Source: an uncultured Pontibacter sp.
Lineage (GTDB): Bacteria; Bacteroidota; Bacteroidia; Cytophagales; Hymenobacteraceae
Length of the DNA: 64,000 bases
Direction: 5' to 3'
Assembly (NCBI RefSeq): GCF_947495565.1
Contig: NZ_CANLZM010000005.1
Location: 124,001-188,000 of the forward strand
Shown: positions 7,368 to 16,480 of the stretch, piece by piece
How the letters are laid out: each line of letters starts with the position of its first letter
How positions within the stretch are numbered: the first letter of the stretch is position 1
Made by a program: the position numbers and the translations under genes
The notes under the pieces: generated by a model
Seen by the model: only the letters and a program-made list of their open reading frames with translations
Told to the model about the DNA's origin: nothing
The model's database searches: none

Positions 7368-8807
7368 ATGTCCTTAACTCGCCGCAATGTAGGTATGGTG
7401 GCCGCGCCGCTGCTGGCGCTGCTGGTGTGGCTGCTGACGCCTGCCCTGGATTACCAGGCGCGCTTAGTGGCTACCATCATGTCTTTCTGTTTGGTATTTT
7501 GGATGGCCGAGGTAATTCCGCTTTCCATGACGGCGTTTCTGGGTGTACTGCTGGCTGTGATGCTAGGGATTGCGGAGATAGAAACTGCCTTTCAGAACCT
7601 GGGCCATCCTATCATCTTACTCTTTATCGGCAGTTTTCTGCTGGCCCGCTCCATGACCCGGCACGGCCTGGACAAGCGGATTGCTCTGTTTATACTTTCA
7701 CGAAAATTTTTCCAGAAAAGCCTGTTCCGGCTGTTCTTAGGTTTTTCGGCTGTGTCTTTTCTACTTTCCATGTGGGTGAGCAACTCTGTAACAGTGGCTA
7801 TGCTGCTGCCGCTCATGCTGGGTGTAACGCAACTGGTGTGCCACCCGGAGCATGGGAAAAGCACGGCAGTATACTTTCTGCTGGGTATTGCCTACAGTGC
7901 TTCCATTGGCGGTATCAGCACAATTATCGGTTCTCCTCCCAACCTGATTGGTATAAACTACCTGGCGCAGGAAGGCATCCGGATAGATTTTCTGCAGTGG
8001 ATGTATTTGGCCCTGCCTATCTCGCTGAGTATGTATGGTTTTATGCTGCTATACATGCGCTATTTTCTCAACAAGGGCTTGTACCGTAGAGATACAGTAA
8101 AGGCGTATGTGGCAGAGCATCAGCGGCAAGAGAGCAAGCTGAGCAAAGGAGAGCTGGTAACCATGAGCGTCTTTATGCTGGCAGTTATACTTTGGCTGGC
8201 GCCAGGGGTATTCAACCTGCTCGGTATGGAGGGAGCCTATACTTTTATGAGCACTTATTTCGCGGAAAGTACCGTGGCCGTATTAGCTGCTTTGCTGTTG
8301 TTTCTGATTCCGCCGGGCAAGGAAAACATGGGGGCGGGCACGCTTACGTCCGAAGACCTGGTGAAGATAGACTGGGACACCATACTTCTTTTCGGGGGCG
8401 GAATGGCGTTGGGGCAGTTGGTGGTCAGCTCTGGTCTGGCTGATGTGATTGGGCGCAGCATCACCACTTTTATTGATCCTGAACAGCAAATGCTGCTGGT
8501 GCTGGCGCTGGTGTTTTTAGTGCTGATGCTAACAGAGGTAAGCTCGAATACTGCTATTGCCATTACGTTTATACCCATTATTATAGGTGTGCTGCAGGGG
8601 TTAAGTCTGCCGCTGCTCTACCCGGTGCTGGGTGTGGTAGTGGCTTGTAGTATGGCCTATATGCTTCCTGTGGCCACGCCACCCAATGCTATCGTGTTTG
8701 GCAGTAAAATGGTGCCAATCGGGCAAATGGTGCGTACCGGCTTCATCCTGAATATAATAGCTACAGTGCTGATAACCTGTTGGGTTATACTATATATGAT
8801 GTGGTAG
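7368..8807 (+). CDS. SLC13/DASS family sodium-anion symporter
   Basis: 479-residue inner-membrane protein with about 11-12 hydrophobic segments. Both halves show the family's substrate-loop signatures: SIGGISTIIGSPPNLIG near residue 190 and SSNTAIAITFIP near 400, where Ser-Asn-Thr type loops bind sodium and the anion. Likely substrates are dicarboxylates or sulfate; the specificity cannot be read from sequence. A TTG codon 33 bp upstream is in frame, but the ATG at 7368 gives the usual short N-terminus. The gene carries at least four TATACTT copies, in frames reading Ile-Leu, Val-Tyr-Phe and Tyr-Thr-Phe. Confidence 0.92.
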   Translation: MSLTRRNVGMVAAPLLALLVWLLTPALDYQARLVATIMSFCLVFWMAEVIPLSMTAFLGVLLAVMLGIAEIETAFQNLGHPIILLFIGSFLLARSMTRHGLDKRIALFILSRKFFQKSLFRLFLGFSAVSFLLSMWVSNSVTVAMLLPLMLGVTQLVCHPEHGKSTAVYFLLGIAYSASIGGISTIIGSPPNLIGINYLAQEGIRIDFLQWMYLALPISLSMYGFMLLYMRYFLNKGLYRRDTVKAYVAEHQRQESKLSKGELVTMSVFMLAVILWLAPGVFNLLGMEGAYTFMSTYFAESTVAVLAALLLFLIPPGKENMGAGTLTSEDLVKIDWDTILLFGGGMALGQLVVSSGLADVIGRSITTFIDPEQQMLLVLALVFLVLMLTEVSSNTAIAITFIPIIIGVLQGLSLPLLYPVLGVVVACSMAYMLPVATPPNAIVFGSKMVPIGQMVRTGFILNIIATVLITCWVILYMMW

Positions 8808-8912
8808 CGGGCAAAAAATAATTTCAGCTGGCAGTAATTTAAAAGTTTACATGTACTTTACAGAGCTGCTTCAGAACAAGATTTTACCATTTATACTATC
8901 ATACTTTTACTC

Positions 8913-9098
8913 ATGCAGAACCGCAGATCGTACAGAATAATCATGACAATTGCCTGCTTTGTGTTTGCAGGACTGAATGCCTATAGAGTTTTCACAGGAA
9001 ATTACTCCACCATGGATCTTATCCTCCTTGTGGTTTTTCTGCTTTTTGGTGTGATTTACTTGTTCTTGCTTTTCAAGAAAAATGAGCCGCAACAGTAG
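8913..9098 (+). CDS. Small two-helix membrane protein
   Basis: 61 residues with a basic N-terminus (MQNRRSYR), a hydrophobic helix (about 9-25), a short polar loop and a second helix (about 34-53) ending in a charged tail. Family not recognised. The pattern of positive ends around two clean helices supports a genuine small membrane protein, and it has its own space between the anion transporter and a hairpin at 9124. No function is proposed. Confidence 0.6.
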   Translation: MQNRRSYRIIMTIACFVFAGLNAYRVFTGNYSTMDLILLVVFLLFGVIYLFLLFKKNEPQQ

Positions 9099-9123
9099 TA
9101 GGAGAGGGGGTATAAAAAAGAAA

Positions 9124-9171
9124 AACCTGAAAGTATCTATTGTCCCTTCTGAACAATCATACTTTCAGGTT
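9124..9171 (-). terminator. Hairpin terminator between the small membrane gene and priA
   Basis: Perfect 13-bp stem AACCTGAAAGTAT/ATACTTTCAGGTT with a 22-nt loop. On the minus strand it is followed by TTTTTCTTTTTT, so it best terminates leftward transcripts from priA; on the plus strand the tail is weaker. Bidirectional use is possible. Confidence 0.65.
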
Positions 9172-9318
9172 CTCAACTTTTAGCCAAAGGTATCTATATT
9201 TACGGCAGTGGTTTGCGGAAGGTTTTTATTTGGATGAAAAAAACAGAAGTATTTTTTAAAAACGACCTAAAATGCCGTTAATGTCTGTTTTTATTGACTT
9301 TTTATTTTTGACACTTTT

Positions 9319-9390
9319 AGAAGGAAATTATCTGCCTATCAAATTAAGCTGAAAGTATATGTAAGCCATTTCTTACATTGATTTCCTTCT
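9319..9390. other. Nested hairpin structure downstream of priA
   Basis: AGAAGGAAAT (9319-9328) pairs perfectly with ATTTCCTTCT (9381-9390). Inside lies a second perfect stem ATGTAAG (9359-9365) with CTTACAT (9372-9378). It ends 13 bp from the priA stop and has no U-run on either side, so it looks more like a 3' untranslated RNA structure than a terminator. The rest of the 9172-9318 gap is AT-rich without visible features. Confidence 0.45.
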
Positions 9391-9403
9391 GCACGGTTTG
9401 TAA

Positions 9404-11935
9404 TTACACCGGGTCTACATCCGCCACTACCCGAATCCCTTTGAAATCAGCGAGCAGTTTTAGGTTGAAGATGGCTTGCGCAATCTGGCTTTTGGCGGCT
9501 TTTAAATTAGTTGAGTCGCGGGGCAGTTTTATGTGGATTTCCTGTAGAAATAAATTACGGATCTTGAAGATGTATGGCACCTCCGGCCCCAGCACCTGCT
9601 GCTTGTCTAAGCGGTCGGATAGATCTTTGGTGAGCACAATGGCAGCGTTCTCGGCTGTTTTATCGTCGGCGTGCTTCACCGTAATCCGGATCATGCGGGT
9701 AAAGGGCGGATAGCCAAAACGCATGCGCTCCTCAATCTCGTGTTCGTAAAGGGTAGAATAGTCGTTGCTGCGCACTTTGTTGAAGATTGGCTGCAGCGGG
9801 TCGCGGGTCTGGATGATAACCGAACCCGGCTTGCCCTTGCGGCCAGCACGCCCACTTACCTGCACAAACAGTTGGTAGGCCCGCTCATGTGCCCGGAAAT
9901 CCGGGAAGTTGATAATAGTATCGGCGTTAAGTATGCCCACCAGGCTCACATTCTCGAAATCGAGGCCTTTGGTAACCATTTGGGTGCCCACCAACACGTT
10001 GGTGCGGCCTGTCTCAAAGTCAGAAATGATCTGCTGGTAACTATTTTTTTTCTTGGTAGTGTCCAGGTCCATACGCTGCACCTCGGCGCTGGGCAGCATC
10101 AGTTTCAGTTCGTCTTCCACCTTCTCGGTACCGAAACCCATACTTTTAAGCGTGGTGGCACCGCAGGCGGGGCAATCGTGGGGCATGCGCTCGTGGTAGC
10201 CGCAGTAGTGGCAGCGCAGCTCATTGTTATACTTGTGGTACGACAGGCTTACGGCACAGAACTTACACTTGGGTATCCAAGAGCATTCGTCGCAGCTGAT
10301 GAACGGGGCATACCCGCGGCGGTTCTGGAACAGGATTACCTGCTCCTGGCGCTTCAGGCGCTCCTCAATCTCGGTGAGCAGTTTCGCCGAAAAGTGGCTA
10401 TGCATGTTTTTGCGCTGCTGCTCGCGGCGCGTATCCACCAGTTCAATTTCCGGCAGTTTGGCCTCCCCGAAACGCTTGGTCATACTTACCAAACCCCAGC
10501 GGCCGGTTTTGCAGTTGTAATAGCTTTCTATGGATGGCGTGGCCGAGCCCAACAAGGTTTTAGCGCCTTGCAGGTGCGCCATCATCAGCCCGGTTTCGCG
10601 GGCATTGTAGCGCGGCGCCGGGTCATACTGTTTATAGCTTGGCTCGTGTTCCTCATCAATTATCACCAACGATAAATCATGAAATGGCAAAAAGATGGAA
10701 GACCGCACCCCGACGATGACCTGAAAACGGCCTGAAAGTATACCTTGCCATACTTCGGCGCGCTCGTTGTCTGAGAACTTGGAGTGGTAAATGCCCAGCT
10801 TATCGCCGAATACCTTTATCAGGCGCGTCACGATTTGGGCGGTGAGGGCAATCTCGGGCAGCAAGTATAAAACCTGGCCGCCGCTGTCCAGGGCGTGCTT
10901 TATCAGGTCGATGTATACTTCGGTTTTGCCACTACCCGTTACGCCATGCAGCAGCACGGTATCTTTCTCCTTGAACAAGCCTAAAATCTCGTCCTTGGCC
11001 TGCAACTGGTGCTCCGACAGCGCCATGGGCAGCTGCTGGTTGCCATGCTCTATCGGAAACCGCGACACGATTTGGTCGAACTGCTCCAGAACACCTTTCT
11101 TAATGAGCGTGTTAATGGAGGAGGCGGAGAGGTGCGGGTTATTGGTCAAGGCACTTTTTTCGATGCCATGGTAGTTTAGGTTAACATCCTGGTGCACAGG
11201 TACAAGCTGCAGGTAATTCAGGAGCACGTCCAGTTGCTTTGGCTGCGGCGTGAGTTGGTTAAAAAGCTCCTCCAGCAAGCCCTCTTCCTGTACAAAATGC
11301 TCTGTAAGGCGAATTTTCTTTACCACTTTAGGCGAGAACTTATCGCTTACCTGCTCATAAATAATAATAGCCTCCTTCTGTATCAGCGACTTTATAAACT
11401 TATGATAGCTTTTGAGCTGCAGCAGGTTGCCTACCTCGGTAAACGTTAGCGCTTGGTTGTTGTGCAGCGCAAAAATGATCTTTTCCTCCTGCGGGGCAAG
11501 TATAAGCTCGTCTTCCTCAGGGTTATAATGCGGGTGCAACTGTATCCGGGATTCGCTGCTGAGCTTAAGCGCAGAAGGCAAGGCGGCATTTATCACCTCG
11601 CCCAGGGTGCACATATAATAATCAGCAATCCACTTAAAAAGGCGAAGCTGCGGTTTTGTGATGATGGGTTTATCATCCAGCACATCCAGGATATACTTGG
11701 CTTGGTAATCGGCGGGGGCATTTTCGTGGATGTCGGCTACGATGCAGCTAAGCACTTTTTTGGCCCCGAACTGTACAATTACCCGCACGCCCACCAGCAC
11801 CTCGTCGTTCATCTCGTAAGGGATGCGGTAGGTGTACAGCTTGGGCAAGGGCAGCGGAAGAATCACGTCGGCAAACAGCGTAACGCGATCTGTGCTTGGC
11901 TCCGGCGGATAATTAAAGTTCAGTAACTCAGACAA
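9404..11935 (-). CDS. priA: Primosomal protein N' (replication restart helicase)
   Basis: 843 residues. PriA binds stalled replication forks, unwinds the lagging arm and reloads the replisome. The N-terminal DNA-binding region contains LYTYRIPYEMNDEVLVGVRV. The helicase core has Walker A GVTGSGKT (331-338), Walker B DEEH in VIIDEEHEPSYKQY, and the GSATPS motif. Paired zinc-binding cysteines sit in CDECSWIPKCKFC and CHYCGY...CPACG. QVSGRAGRKGKPG near the C-terminus is motif VI. The start is TTG at 11935, preceded in frame by a stop three codons upstream. Monocistronic, transcribed leftward. Confidence 0.96.
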   Translation of the reverse strand: MSELLNFNYPPEPSTDRVTLFADVILPLPLPKLYTYRIPYEMNDEVLVGVRVIVQFGAKKVLSCIVADIHENAPADYQAKYILDVLDDKPIITKPQLRLFKWIADYYMCTLGEVINAALPSALKLSSESRIQLHPHYNPEEDELILAPQEEKIIFALHNNQALTFTEVGNLLQLKSYHKFIKSLIQKEAIIIYEQVSDKFSPKVVKKIRLTEHFVQEEGLLEELFNQLTPQPKQLDVLLNYLQLVPVHQDVNLNYHGIEKSALTNNPHLSASSINTLIKKGVLEQFDQIVSRFPIEHGNQQLPMALSEHQLQAKDEILGLFKEKDTVLLHGVTGSGKTEVYIDLIKHALDSGGQVLYLLPEIALTAQIVTRLIKVFGDKLGIYHSKFSDNERAEVWQGILSGRFQVIVGVRSSIFLPFHDLSLVIIDEEHEPSYKQYDPAPRYNARETGLMMAHLQGAKTLLGSATPSIESYYNCKTGRWGLVSMTKRFGEAKLPEIELVDTRREQQRKNMHSHFSAKLLTEIEERLKRQEQVILFQNRRGYAPFISCDECSWIPKCKFCAVSLSYHKYNNELRCHYCGYHERMPHDCPACGATTLKSMGFGTEKVEDELKLMLPSAEVQRMDLDTTKKKNSYQQIISDFETGRTNVLVGTQMVTKGLDFENVSLVGILNADTIINFPDFRAHERAYQLFVQVSGRAGRKGKPGSVIIQTRDPLQPIFNKVRSNDYSTLYEHEIEERMRFGYPPFTRMIRITVKHADDKTAENAAIVLTKDLSDRLDKQQVLGPEVPYIFKIRNLFLQEIHIKLPRDSTNLKAAKSQIAQAIFNLKLLADFKGIRVVADVDPV

Positions 11936-12139
11936 GGGTATTTATACTTTTAGCTAAATGCAAAGGTCGTAAAAAATTGACGAATGTACGTTATATCAGG
12001 TGCCTCCCGTGAAGATGCCCGGTTTATACGTTGGCGGGTTCGGGTAAAAAGTTAGCTTAAAGCGATGAAAGACTTTTGCAAGTGATTGCCATTCCCTCGA
12101 TTAAAGAAGCAGATAAATCTGTGAAATCTATATGCTGTT

Positions 12140-12236
12140 GCGAGCTTGCAACTCATATCCTCTTTAGTCAAAGCTGCATTAATTAGAAGTTGAATGTATA
12201 TAGCATTGCGCTTTAAGGTACTAGCTGCAAGCTCGC
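12140..12236. repeat. Diverged intergenic repeat bounded by an inverted repeat
   Basis: GCGAGCTTGCA (12140-12150) and TGCAAGCTCGC (12226-12236) are perfect 11-bp inverted repeats about 75 bp apart. They resemble the ends of the dispersed element seen better at 17632, 24941 and 41907, so this may be an old or solo copy. The rest of the 11936-12349 gap holds no gene. Confidence 0.45.
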
Positions 12237-12349
12237 ACCAGCGAAGGGTGTGCAGCGGTAATTTACACTTTGGCAGGTGAGGGGAAATATACTATCTTAA
12301 ACGTCGAAATGCCTTTTTATAGGATCAAATTATACTTAAACCAATACCT

Positions 12350-13213
12350 ATGATAAGTAAAGCCTTTTACTTTGCCAGTTTGCTGTTGCTGTTCTGCGGC
12401 GCCTCCATATTTGCTCAGGCGCAAACCATGCGCGTGGCAACGTTTAATATCCGCTACGATAATGTAAACGATACCGTAAATGCCTGGAGCAAACGCCTGC
12501 CAGCTATTACGGGGCTGGTGCAGTTTCATGACTTTGATATGTTCGGGACGCAGGAGGTAATGCACCACCAGCTGCAAGGCATGGCTAAAGAACTTGCGGG
12601 GTACAGCTATATTGGCGTGGGCCGCGACGATGGCAAGGAAAAAGGCGAGTATGCGGCCGTGTTTTATAAAAATGAGAAGTATAAACTACTGAAGCAAGGC
12701 CACTTCTGGCTCTCCGAAACGCCTGATAAGCCAGGAAAGGGTTGGGATGCCGATTACCCGCGCGTGTGTTCGTGGGGGCAGTTTCGGGAGCTTGGTACAG
12801 GTTATACTTTTTACCTGTTCAATGTGCATTTCGACCACCGTGGCGAGCAGGCCCGCAAAGAAAGCGTAAAGCTGGTGCAGCAAAAGATAATAGAGATTGC
12901 CGGAAAAGCGCCTGTTATACTTACCGGCGATTTTAACTTTAGCCAGCACGACGAAAAGTATAAAGCCATGAGCGCCGGCAGCGACCTGAAGGCTGCTTAC
13001 CAACTGGCAAAATTCCGCTACGAACCACGCGGCACTTTTAATGCCTTTGAGGCAAGCCGCCAAACCGACGAACGCATAGACCACATCTGGCTCACTCCGG
13101 ATTTTAGCGTTAGCAAGTATGGCATCCTGACGGACACCTACGCCAACGGCCTTTTCCCCTCGGATCATTTCCCGGTGATGGCAGAGGTAAAGTATGAGGC
13201 GAAGAAGAAATAA
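12350..13213 (+). CDS. Exported endonuclease/exonuclease/phosphatase family protein
   Basis: 287 residues with a signal peptide (cleavage near FAQAQ, about residue 25). The core is the DNase I/sphingomyelinase-like fold: TFNIRYDN, the metal-binding Glu in FGTQEV, FNVHFDHRG, LTGDFN (Asp and Asn of the active site), DERIDHIW and the C-terminal SDHFPV His. Substrate is not predictable; exported Bacteroidetes members may act on phosphodiesters in the periplasm or outside. A bidirectional terminator follows immediately. TATACTT occurs several times, including in-frame Ile-Leu in PVILTGDF. Confidence 0.9.
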   Translation: MISKAFYFASLLLLFCGASIFAQAQTMRVATFNIRYDNVNDTVNAWSKRLPAITGLVQFHDFDMFGTQEVMHHQLQGMAKELAGYSYIGVGRDDGKEKGEYAAVFYKNEKYKLLKQGHFWLSETPDKPGKGWDADYPRVCSWGQFRELGTGYTFYLFNVHFDHRGEQARKESVKLVQQKIIEIAGKAPVILTGDFNFSQHDEKYKAMSAGSDLKAAYQLAKFRYEPRGTFNAFEASRQTDERIDHIWLTPDFSVSKYGILTDTYANGLFPSDHFPVMAEVKYEAKKK

Positions 13214-13217
13214 ACCA

Positions 13218-13247
13218 AAAAGCGGCTCCTGAGTGGGAGCCGCTTTT
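13218..13247. terminator. Bidirectional terminator between convergent genes
   Basis: Perfect 12-bp stem AAAAGCGGCTCC/GGAGCCGCTTTT with a 6-nt loop, directly between the stops of the exported EEP-fold gene and the SIMPL gene. Confidence 0.85.
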
Positions 13248-13250
13248 GGG

Positions 13251-13964
13251 TTATTGTTCCAGTTTAAATTTTACGTTTACACTGCTTTCAACCTTAATCT
13301 TTTCAAATTGAATATCAGCGGGCTTAGGTTCGGATTTACTTGAAGTGCCATAGCCTGTTACAACAATTCCAGCTACTCGGCCCTGAAGTTGATTGCTAAA
13401 ATCAGGGCTGCTTTGGTCAGAAATAAAGATAGCGGTTCCCACTTTTTGGTTTAATGGCGAAACTAGGTATTCGGCCTGCTTTTTTGCTTTTGCAATAGCC
13501 TTGGATTTAAGCGTTAACCTAAGTTGATCAATGCCTGAGAACTCGGTTCGGTCCAGGTGTATATTTGAAACGTCGATTTTCTCCAGCTCAAGAATAACCA
13601 TACCTGCCGTCTGCGCATTATCTACTTTCAGGGAGTAAACTTTTGTTTTAAGCACATCCTGCCCTTTAAGAAAATACTTTTTGAAGTTACTGCCCAAGTC
13701 ATTAAGCGCGAGGTTTTTTTCTGTATTAATACCTAACTCTTGTAGCGTTTTCACCATTCTGGACTCTAATTCCTCCACAGAGCTCTTTCCTTTGGTGTCC
13801 TTTTCATTAATTAAGACATTAAGGTAAATTTCATCAGGGGTTACCAGCGTGTCTACCGAAGCTGAAGTTTCTATAAACGGCTGATCAACAAAATTCTTTG
13901 CCTGCCCGAAGCCCGCTAAAGACTGCAGCAAAGCACATATTATTACAAGAATTAACTTTTTCAT
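13251..13964 (-). CDS. SIMPL domain (DUF541) exported protein
   Basis: 237 residues with a signal peptide (cleavage near GFGQA, residue 21). The body matches the SIMPL/DUF541 pattern: a start VTPDEIYLNVLI, the segment ELGI in the first subdomain, and AIAKAKKQAEYL preceding the second. Function of the family is poorly defined; BP26/OMP28-type members oligomerise in the periplasm. An unusual insertion, LQGRVAGIVVTGYGT at residues 193-207, resembles the plug-domain signature of SusC-type TonB receptors. Monocistronic, convergent with the neighbour. Confidence 0.82.
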   Translation of the reverse strand: MKKLILVIICALLQSLAGFGQAKNFVDQPFIETSASVDTLVTPDEIYLNVLINEKDTKGKSSVEELESRMVKTLQELGINTEKNLALNDLGSNFKKYFLKGQDVLKTKVYSLKVDNAQTAGMVILELEKIDVSNIHLDRTEFSGIDQLRLTLKSKAIAKAKKQAEYLVSPLNQKVGTAIFISDQSSPDFSNQLQGRVAGIVVTGYGTSSKSEPKPADIQFEKIKVESSVNVKFKLEQ

Positions 13965-14116
13965 GAATTATAGTCTTTCGTGGTGGGTGTAACGGTTAAG
14001 CTATGGCGCTTGCGAGATTTCAAGTTACTTTCCTTGCCAGTTAACGATTAGTTCAGTTTGTGTAAAGATCTTTATTTATCACTTTAACCCGCATTTCATA
14101 CAGCTGATGTTGGCAG

Positions 14117-14989
14117 CTATACTTTCTTTGATTCTATTATAATCATCAACACAATTGTTATAATAGCCAAAAGTGTAGCTATGATAATACCCCATTTCTG
14201 CCATTTGAATGCCTTTTTATCTAAATCGTTATCATAAGTTTCAATCCTATTTTTCTTGCCGATACTAATAGGTCCTTTATTATTAGAAATATTCTTAGCT
14301 TCAATTTTATCTCCCATTATAATATCATTTTTTATATTTATCGAACTTGCTGGAATTTTTTGCTTATCAGAGTTATCAAGAAGCACTTTTATAGGGATAG
14401 AATATAGAAGGTTCTTATCGTTATTTTTTAAGCCTTCAATCGCTTGTTCTAAGCTATTAACTCCTATAATTTTAGATTCAAATTTTTCAAATTCATTTTT
14501 TTTAGAGTCTTTGAAAAAATCAAACAGCTCCTTTAATATCTTATCCAAATCATTGAAAACAAGTTGTAAACTAAGGAAATTAGAATTAGTCTCGTTTCTA
14601 AACCTTAAGTATTTGTTTTTAAAGTGTAGCACTTTAAAAACATCTTCCTCCTCAAAATTTCTTTTAAAGTCGAAGATAGCTTGAATGTTATTGTTCCAAA
14701 TGCTCGAACATGTTTGATCACCAGACCAGATTCTCAGTTCTTTTAATTTATGTATAATAGGTAAGTAAACGTTTGAATATATTACCGGAAAGTCATTGTC
14801 AATCTCTTCCTGTAGCTTTTCGTATTTTTGCTTATCAATATAATTTTTTTCGGATTTTAATTTCTTCTGCTCAAATTTTATTTTTTCGAGTTTGTTGCAG
14901 ACCGGAATATATTTTTGAATGTACTCCTTTTTGTTATTGTCCAAAAAATCTATGAACTCAAATAGAGCTTGTATTCTTTGTGGAATCAT
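14117..14989 (-). CDS. AT-rich tail-anchored orphan protein
   Basis: 290 residues, family not recognised. The first 200 residues are Lys/Glu/Asn-rich and likely helical, with coiled-coil-like stretches (about 28-65 and 145-175). Residues 215-250 hold a repetitive polar segment, NIKNDIIMGDKIEAKN and ISIGKKN, similar in style to the short beta-turn tails on some bacterial effector or sensor proteins. One C-terminal transmembrane helix (266-285) ends in ESKKV, suggesting tail anchoring with the body in the cytoplasm. GC content is far below neighbours (near 30% by eye against about 47-50%), a sign of horizontal gain. The stop codon overlaps a TATACTT copy, but none occurs inside. Confidence 0.7.
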   Translation of the reverse strand: MIPQRIQALFEFIDFLDNNKKEYIQKYIPVCNKLEKIKFEQKKLKSEKNYIDKQKYEKLQEEIDNDFPVIYSNVYLPIIHKLKELRIWSGDQTCSSIWNNNIQAIFDFKRNFEEEDVFKVLHFKNKYLRFRNETNSNFLSLQLVFNDLDKILKELFDFFKDSKKNEFEKFESKIIGVNSLEQAIEGLKNNDKNLLYSIPIKVLLDNSDKQKIPASSINIKNDIIMGDKIEAKNISNNKGPISIGKKNRIETYDNDLDKKAFKWQKWGIIIATLLAIITIVLMIIIESKKV

Positions 14990-15039
14990 AACTTTGATTT
15001 TTTCGCATTGCCGCTAACTACTGCATATAAGGAGTTATT

Positions 15040-15071
15040 CCGGTTATTAGCTAAATATAGCTGATAACCGG
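15040..15071. terminator. Hairpin downstream of the M28 peptidase gene
   Basis: 14-bp stem with one G-U pair (CCGGTTATTAGCTA paired with TAGCTGATAACCGG) and an AATA loop, 17 bp beyond the M28 stop. There is no U-run after it, so it may stabilise the 3' end rather than terminate by itself. Confidence 0.5.
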
Positions 15072-15087
15072 ATGTTCTCAAATCTAT

Positions 15088-16392
15088 CTACCTCACCTGC
15101 GATTTATCCACTCGCGTTGGTGTATCTTCGCCGTTAACTACACCTTCAGAGGCCAGGGCAACCGCGCGGATCATGTTAGTAAGGTGTTCCATATTTAGCT
15201 GCTCCAGCTCGTCGTTAACGGTGTGGTAGGTTTTATCCTGATCGATTTGCACCGAGGAGATGGTGTGGGCCGGAACGCCGAGGCGGGCCAGCGTGGCGTT
15301 GTCGGAACGGTAGAAAAGGTTCTGCTCCGGGTATGGGTCGGGGTGAATGCTATACGCCGTGCCTTCCAGCCTTTTCTGCATCAGTTTGCCCAAATCAGAC
15401 CGCTCGAAGCCGGTGAGGTAGGCGCTGTTCGGGCCGAACTTGGAGGGTTTGCCCACCATCTCAATATTAAACATGGCCACAATCTGGTCAGGGTTCAGTT
15501 GCTCCGAGAAGTACTTTGAGCCGAATCCGCCCATTTCCTCAGCGGTAAAAGCCACAAAAAGTAAGGTGCGCTCCGGCTGTGGCTGGTTTTTGTAGTACTC
15601 GGCAAGTAGCATCATGGCTGTAGTGCCCGCTGCATCGTCATCGGCGCCGTTGGCAATGCTGTCGCCTTCTATGGCTTCCTGAATGCCGATGTGGTCGTAG
15701 TGGCCCGAGAACACCACAAACTCATCTTTGCGCTTGCCCTCAATCATGCCAGCCACGTTGGTCAGTTGCAGCTGCTCTACTTTATTCTCTACCTCCAGCT
15801 TATACTTTTTGGGGCTGAGCTGATCTGTAAGTATAAATACTTTGCTGCCGCCGTTGGGGCTGAGCTGCTGCTTCACGCTGCCCCGGTCCATGTAGTGCTT
15901 GTAGCGCTCAAAAATATCGCTGTGCTTCGGGTGCACCAGCACCAGCACATCCTGCTCCTGGTTGTTCATCACGGTTGGCAGCACCTTCCGGAAATCATCG
16001 TTCTCGCCGATCGTCACGATCTGCTGCTTGCCTTTCTGTGTCCACTCCAGTTCCTCTTTATCCGTCATCGCGAAGATATGCTCCGGCGAGATTTTCTTCT
16101 TGTTCAGCTTTGCCTCCAACTCCTTTGGGGTAACGCGGTACACGCTGAAGCTTTGGAGCAGGCCATCCTCGCCGGGCAGCGGCTGCAGGCCTATCCGCTG
16201 AAACTCGCTTTTAATGAACGCTGCGGCTTTGTCGATGCCGGGGGTAAAGGAGGCGCGGCCTTCCATATCGTCGGCGCTAAGTGTGGATACGATGCGCGTA
16301 ACTTCCTGCTGACTGATGGTGCTTACATCCTGCGCTGTTGCAGTGGCTACCATTCCGCAACTAAGTATAAGGGCGGCGAATTTCAATTTCAT
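15088..16392 (-). CDS. Exported M28 family metallopeptidase
   Basis: 434 residues with a signal peptide (cleavage near ATAQD, residue 20). The zinc aminopeptidase core is intact: H231 and D233 in SGHYDHIG, D251 in NGADDDAAGT, the catalytic/metal pair E285-E286 in TAEEMG, and the last His in PAHTIS. The fourth ligand position reads FNIEMVG, with Glu where many members have Asp. Residues 90-200 form an inserted region, probably a PA-like lid domain. It should remove N-terminal residues from peptides in the periplasm. Divergent from the AI-2E gene, 88 bp apart. Confidence 0.92.
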   Translation of the reverse strand: MKLKFAALILSCGMVATATAQDVSTISQQEVTRIVSTLSADDMEGRASFTPGIDKAAAFIKSEFQRIGLQPLPGEDGLLQSFSVYRVTPKELEAKLNKKKISPEHIFAMTDKEELEWTQKGKQQIVTIGENDDFRKVLPTVMNNQEQDVLVLVHPKHSDIFERYKHYMDRGSVKQQLSPNGGSKVFILTDQLSPKKYKLEVENKVEQLQLTNVAGMIEGKRKDEFVVFSGHYDHIGIQEAIEGDSIANGADDDAAGTTAMMLLAEYYKNQPQPERTLLFVAFTAEEMGGFGSKYFSEQLNPDQIVAMFNIEMVGKPSKFGPNSAYLTGFERSDLGKLMQKRLEGTAYSIHPDPYPEQNLFYRSDNATLARLGVPAHTISSVQIDQDKTYHTVNDELEQLNMEHLTNMIRAVALASEGVVNGEDTPTRVDKSQVR

Positions 16393-16480
16393 GGAGTAGT
16401 GTTTATGGATTTACAGAAAATAAAGAGAATATTTTTGGCAGAGGCTGACTCTGAATCCGTTAAACAAATATACCATTTCT

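Noticed and set aside
9671-10675. 334-codon open frame on the plus strand antisense to priA
   Set aside because: It lies wholly inside a full-length PriA with all motifs, and its translation resembles no family; it is a shadow of codon bias.
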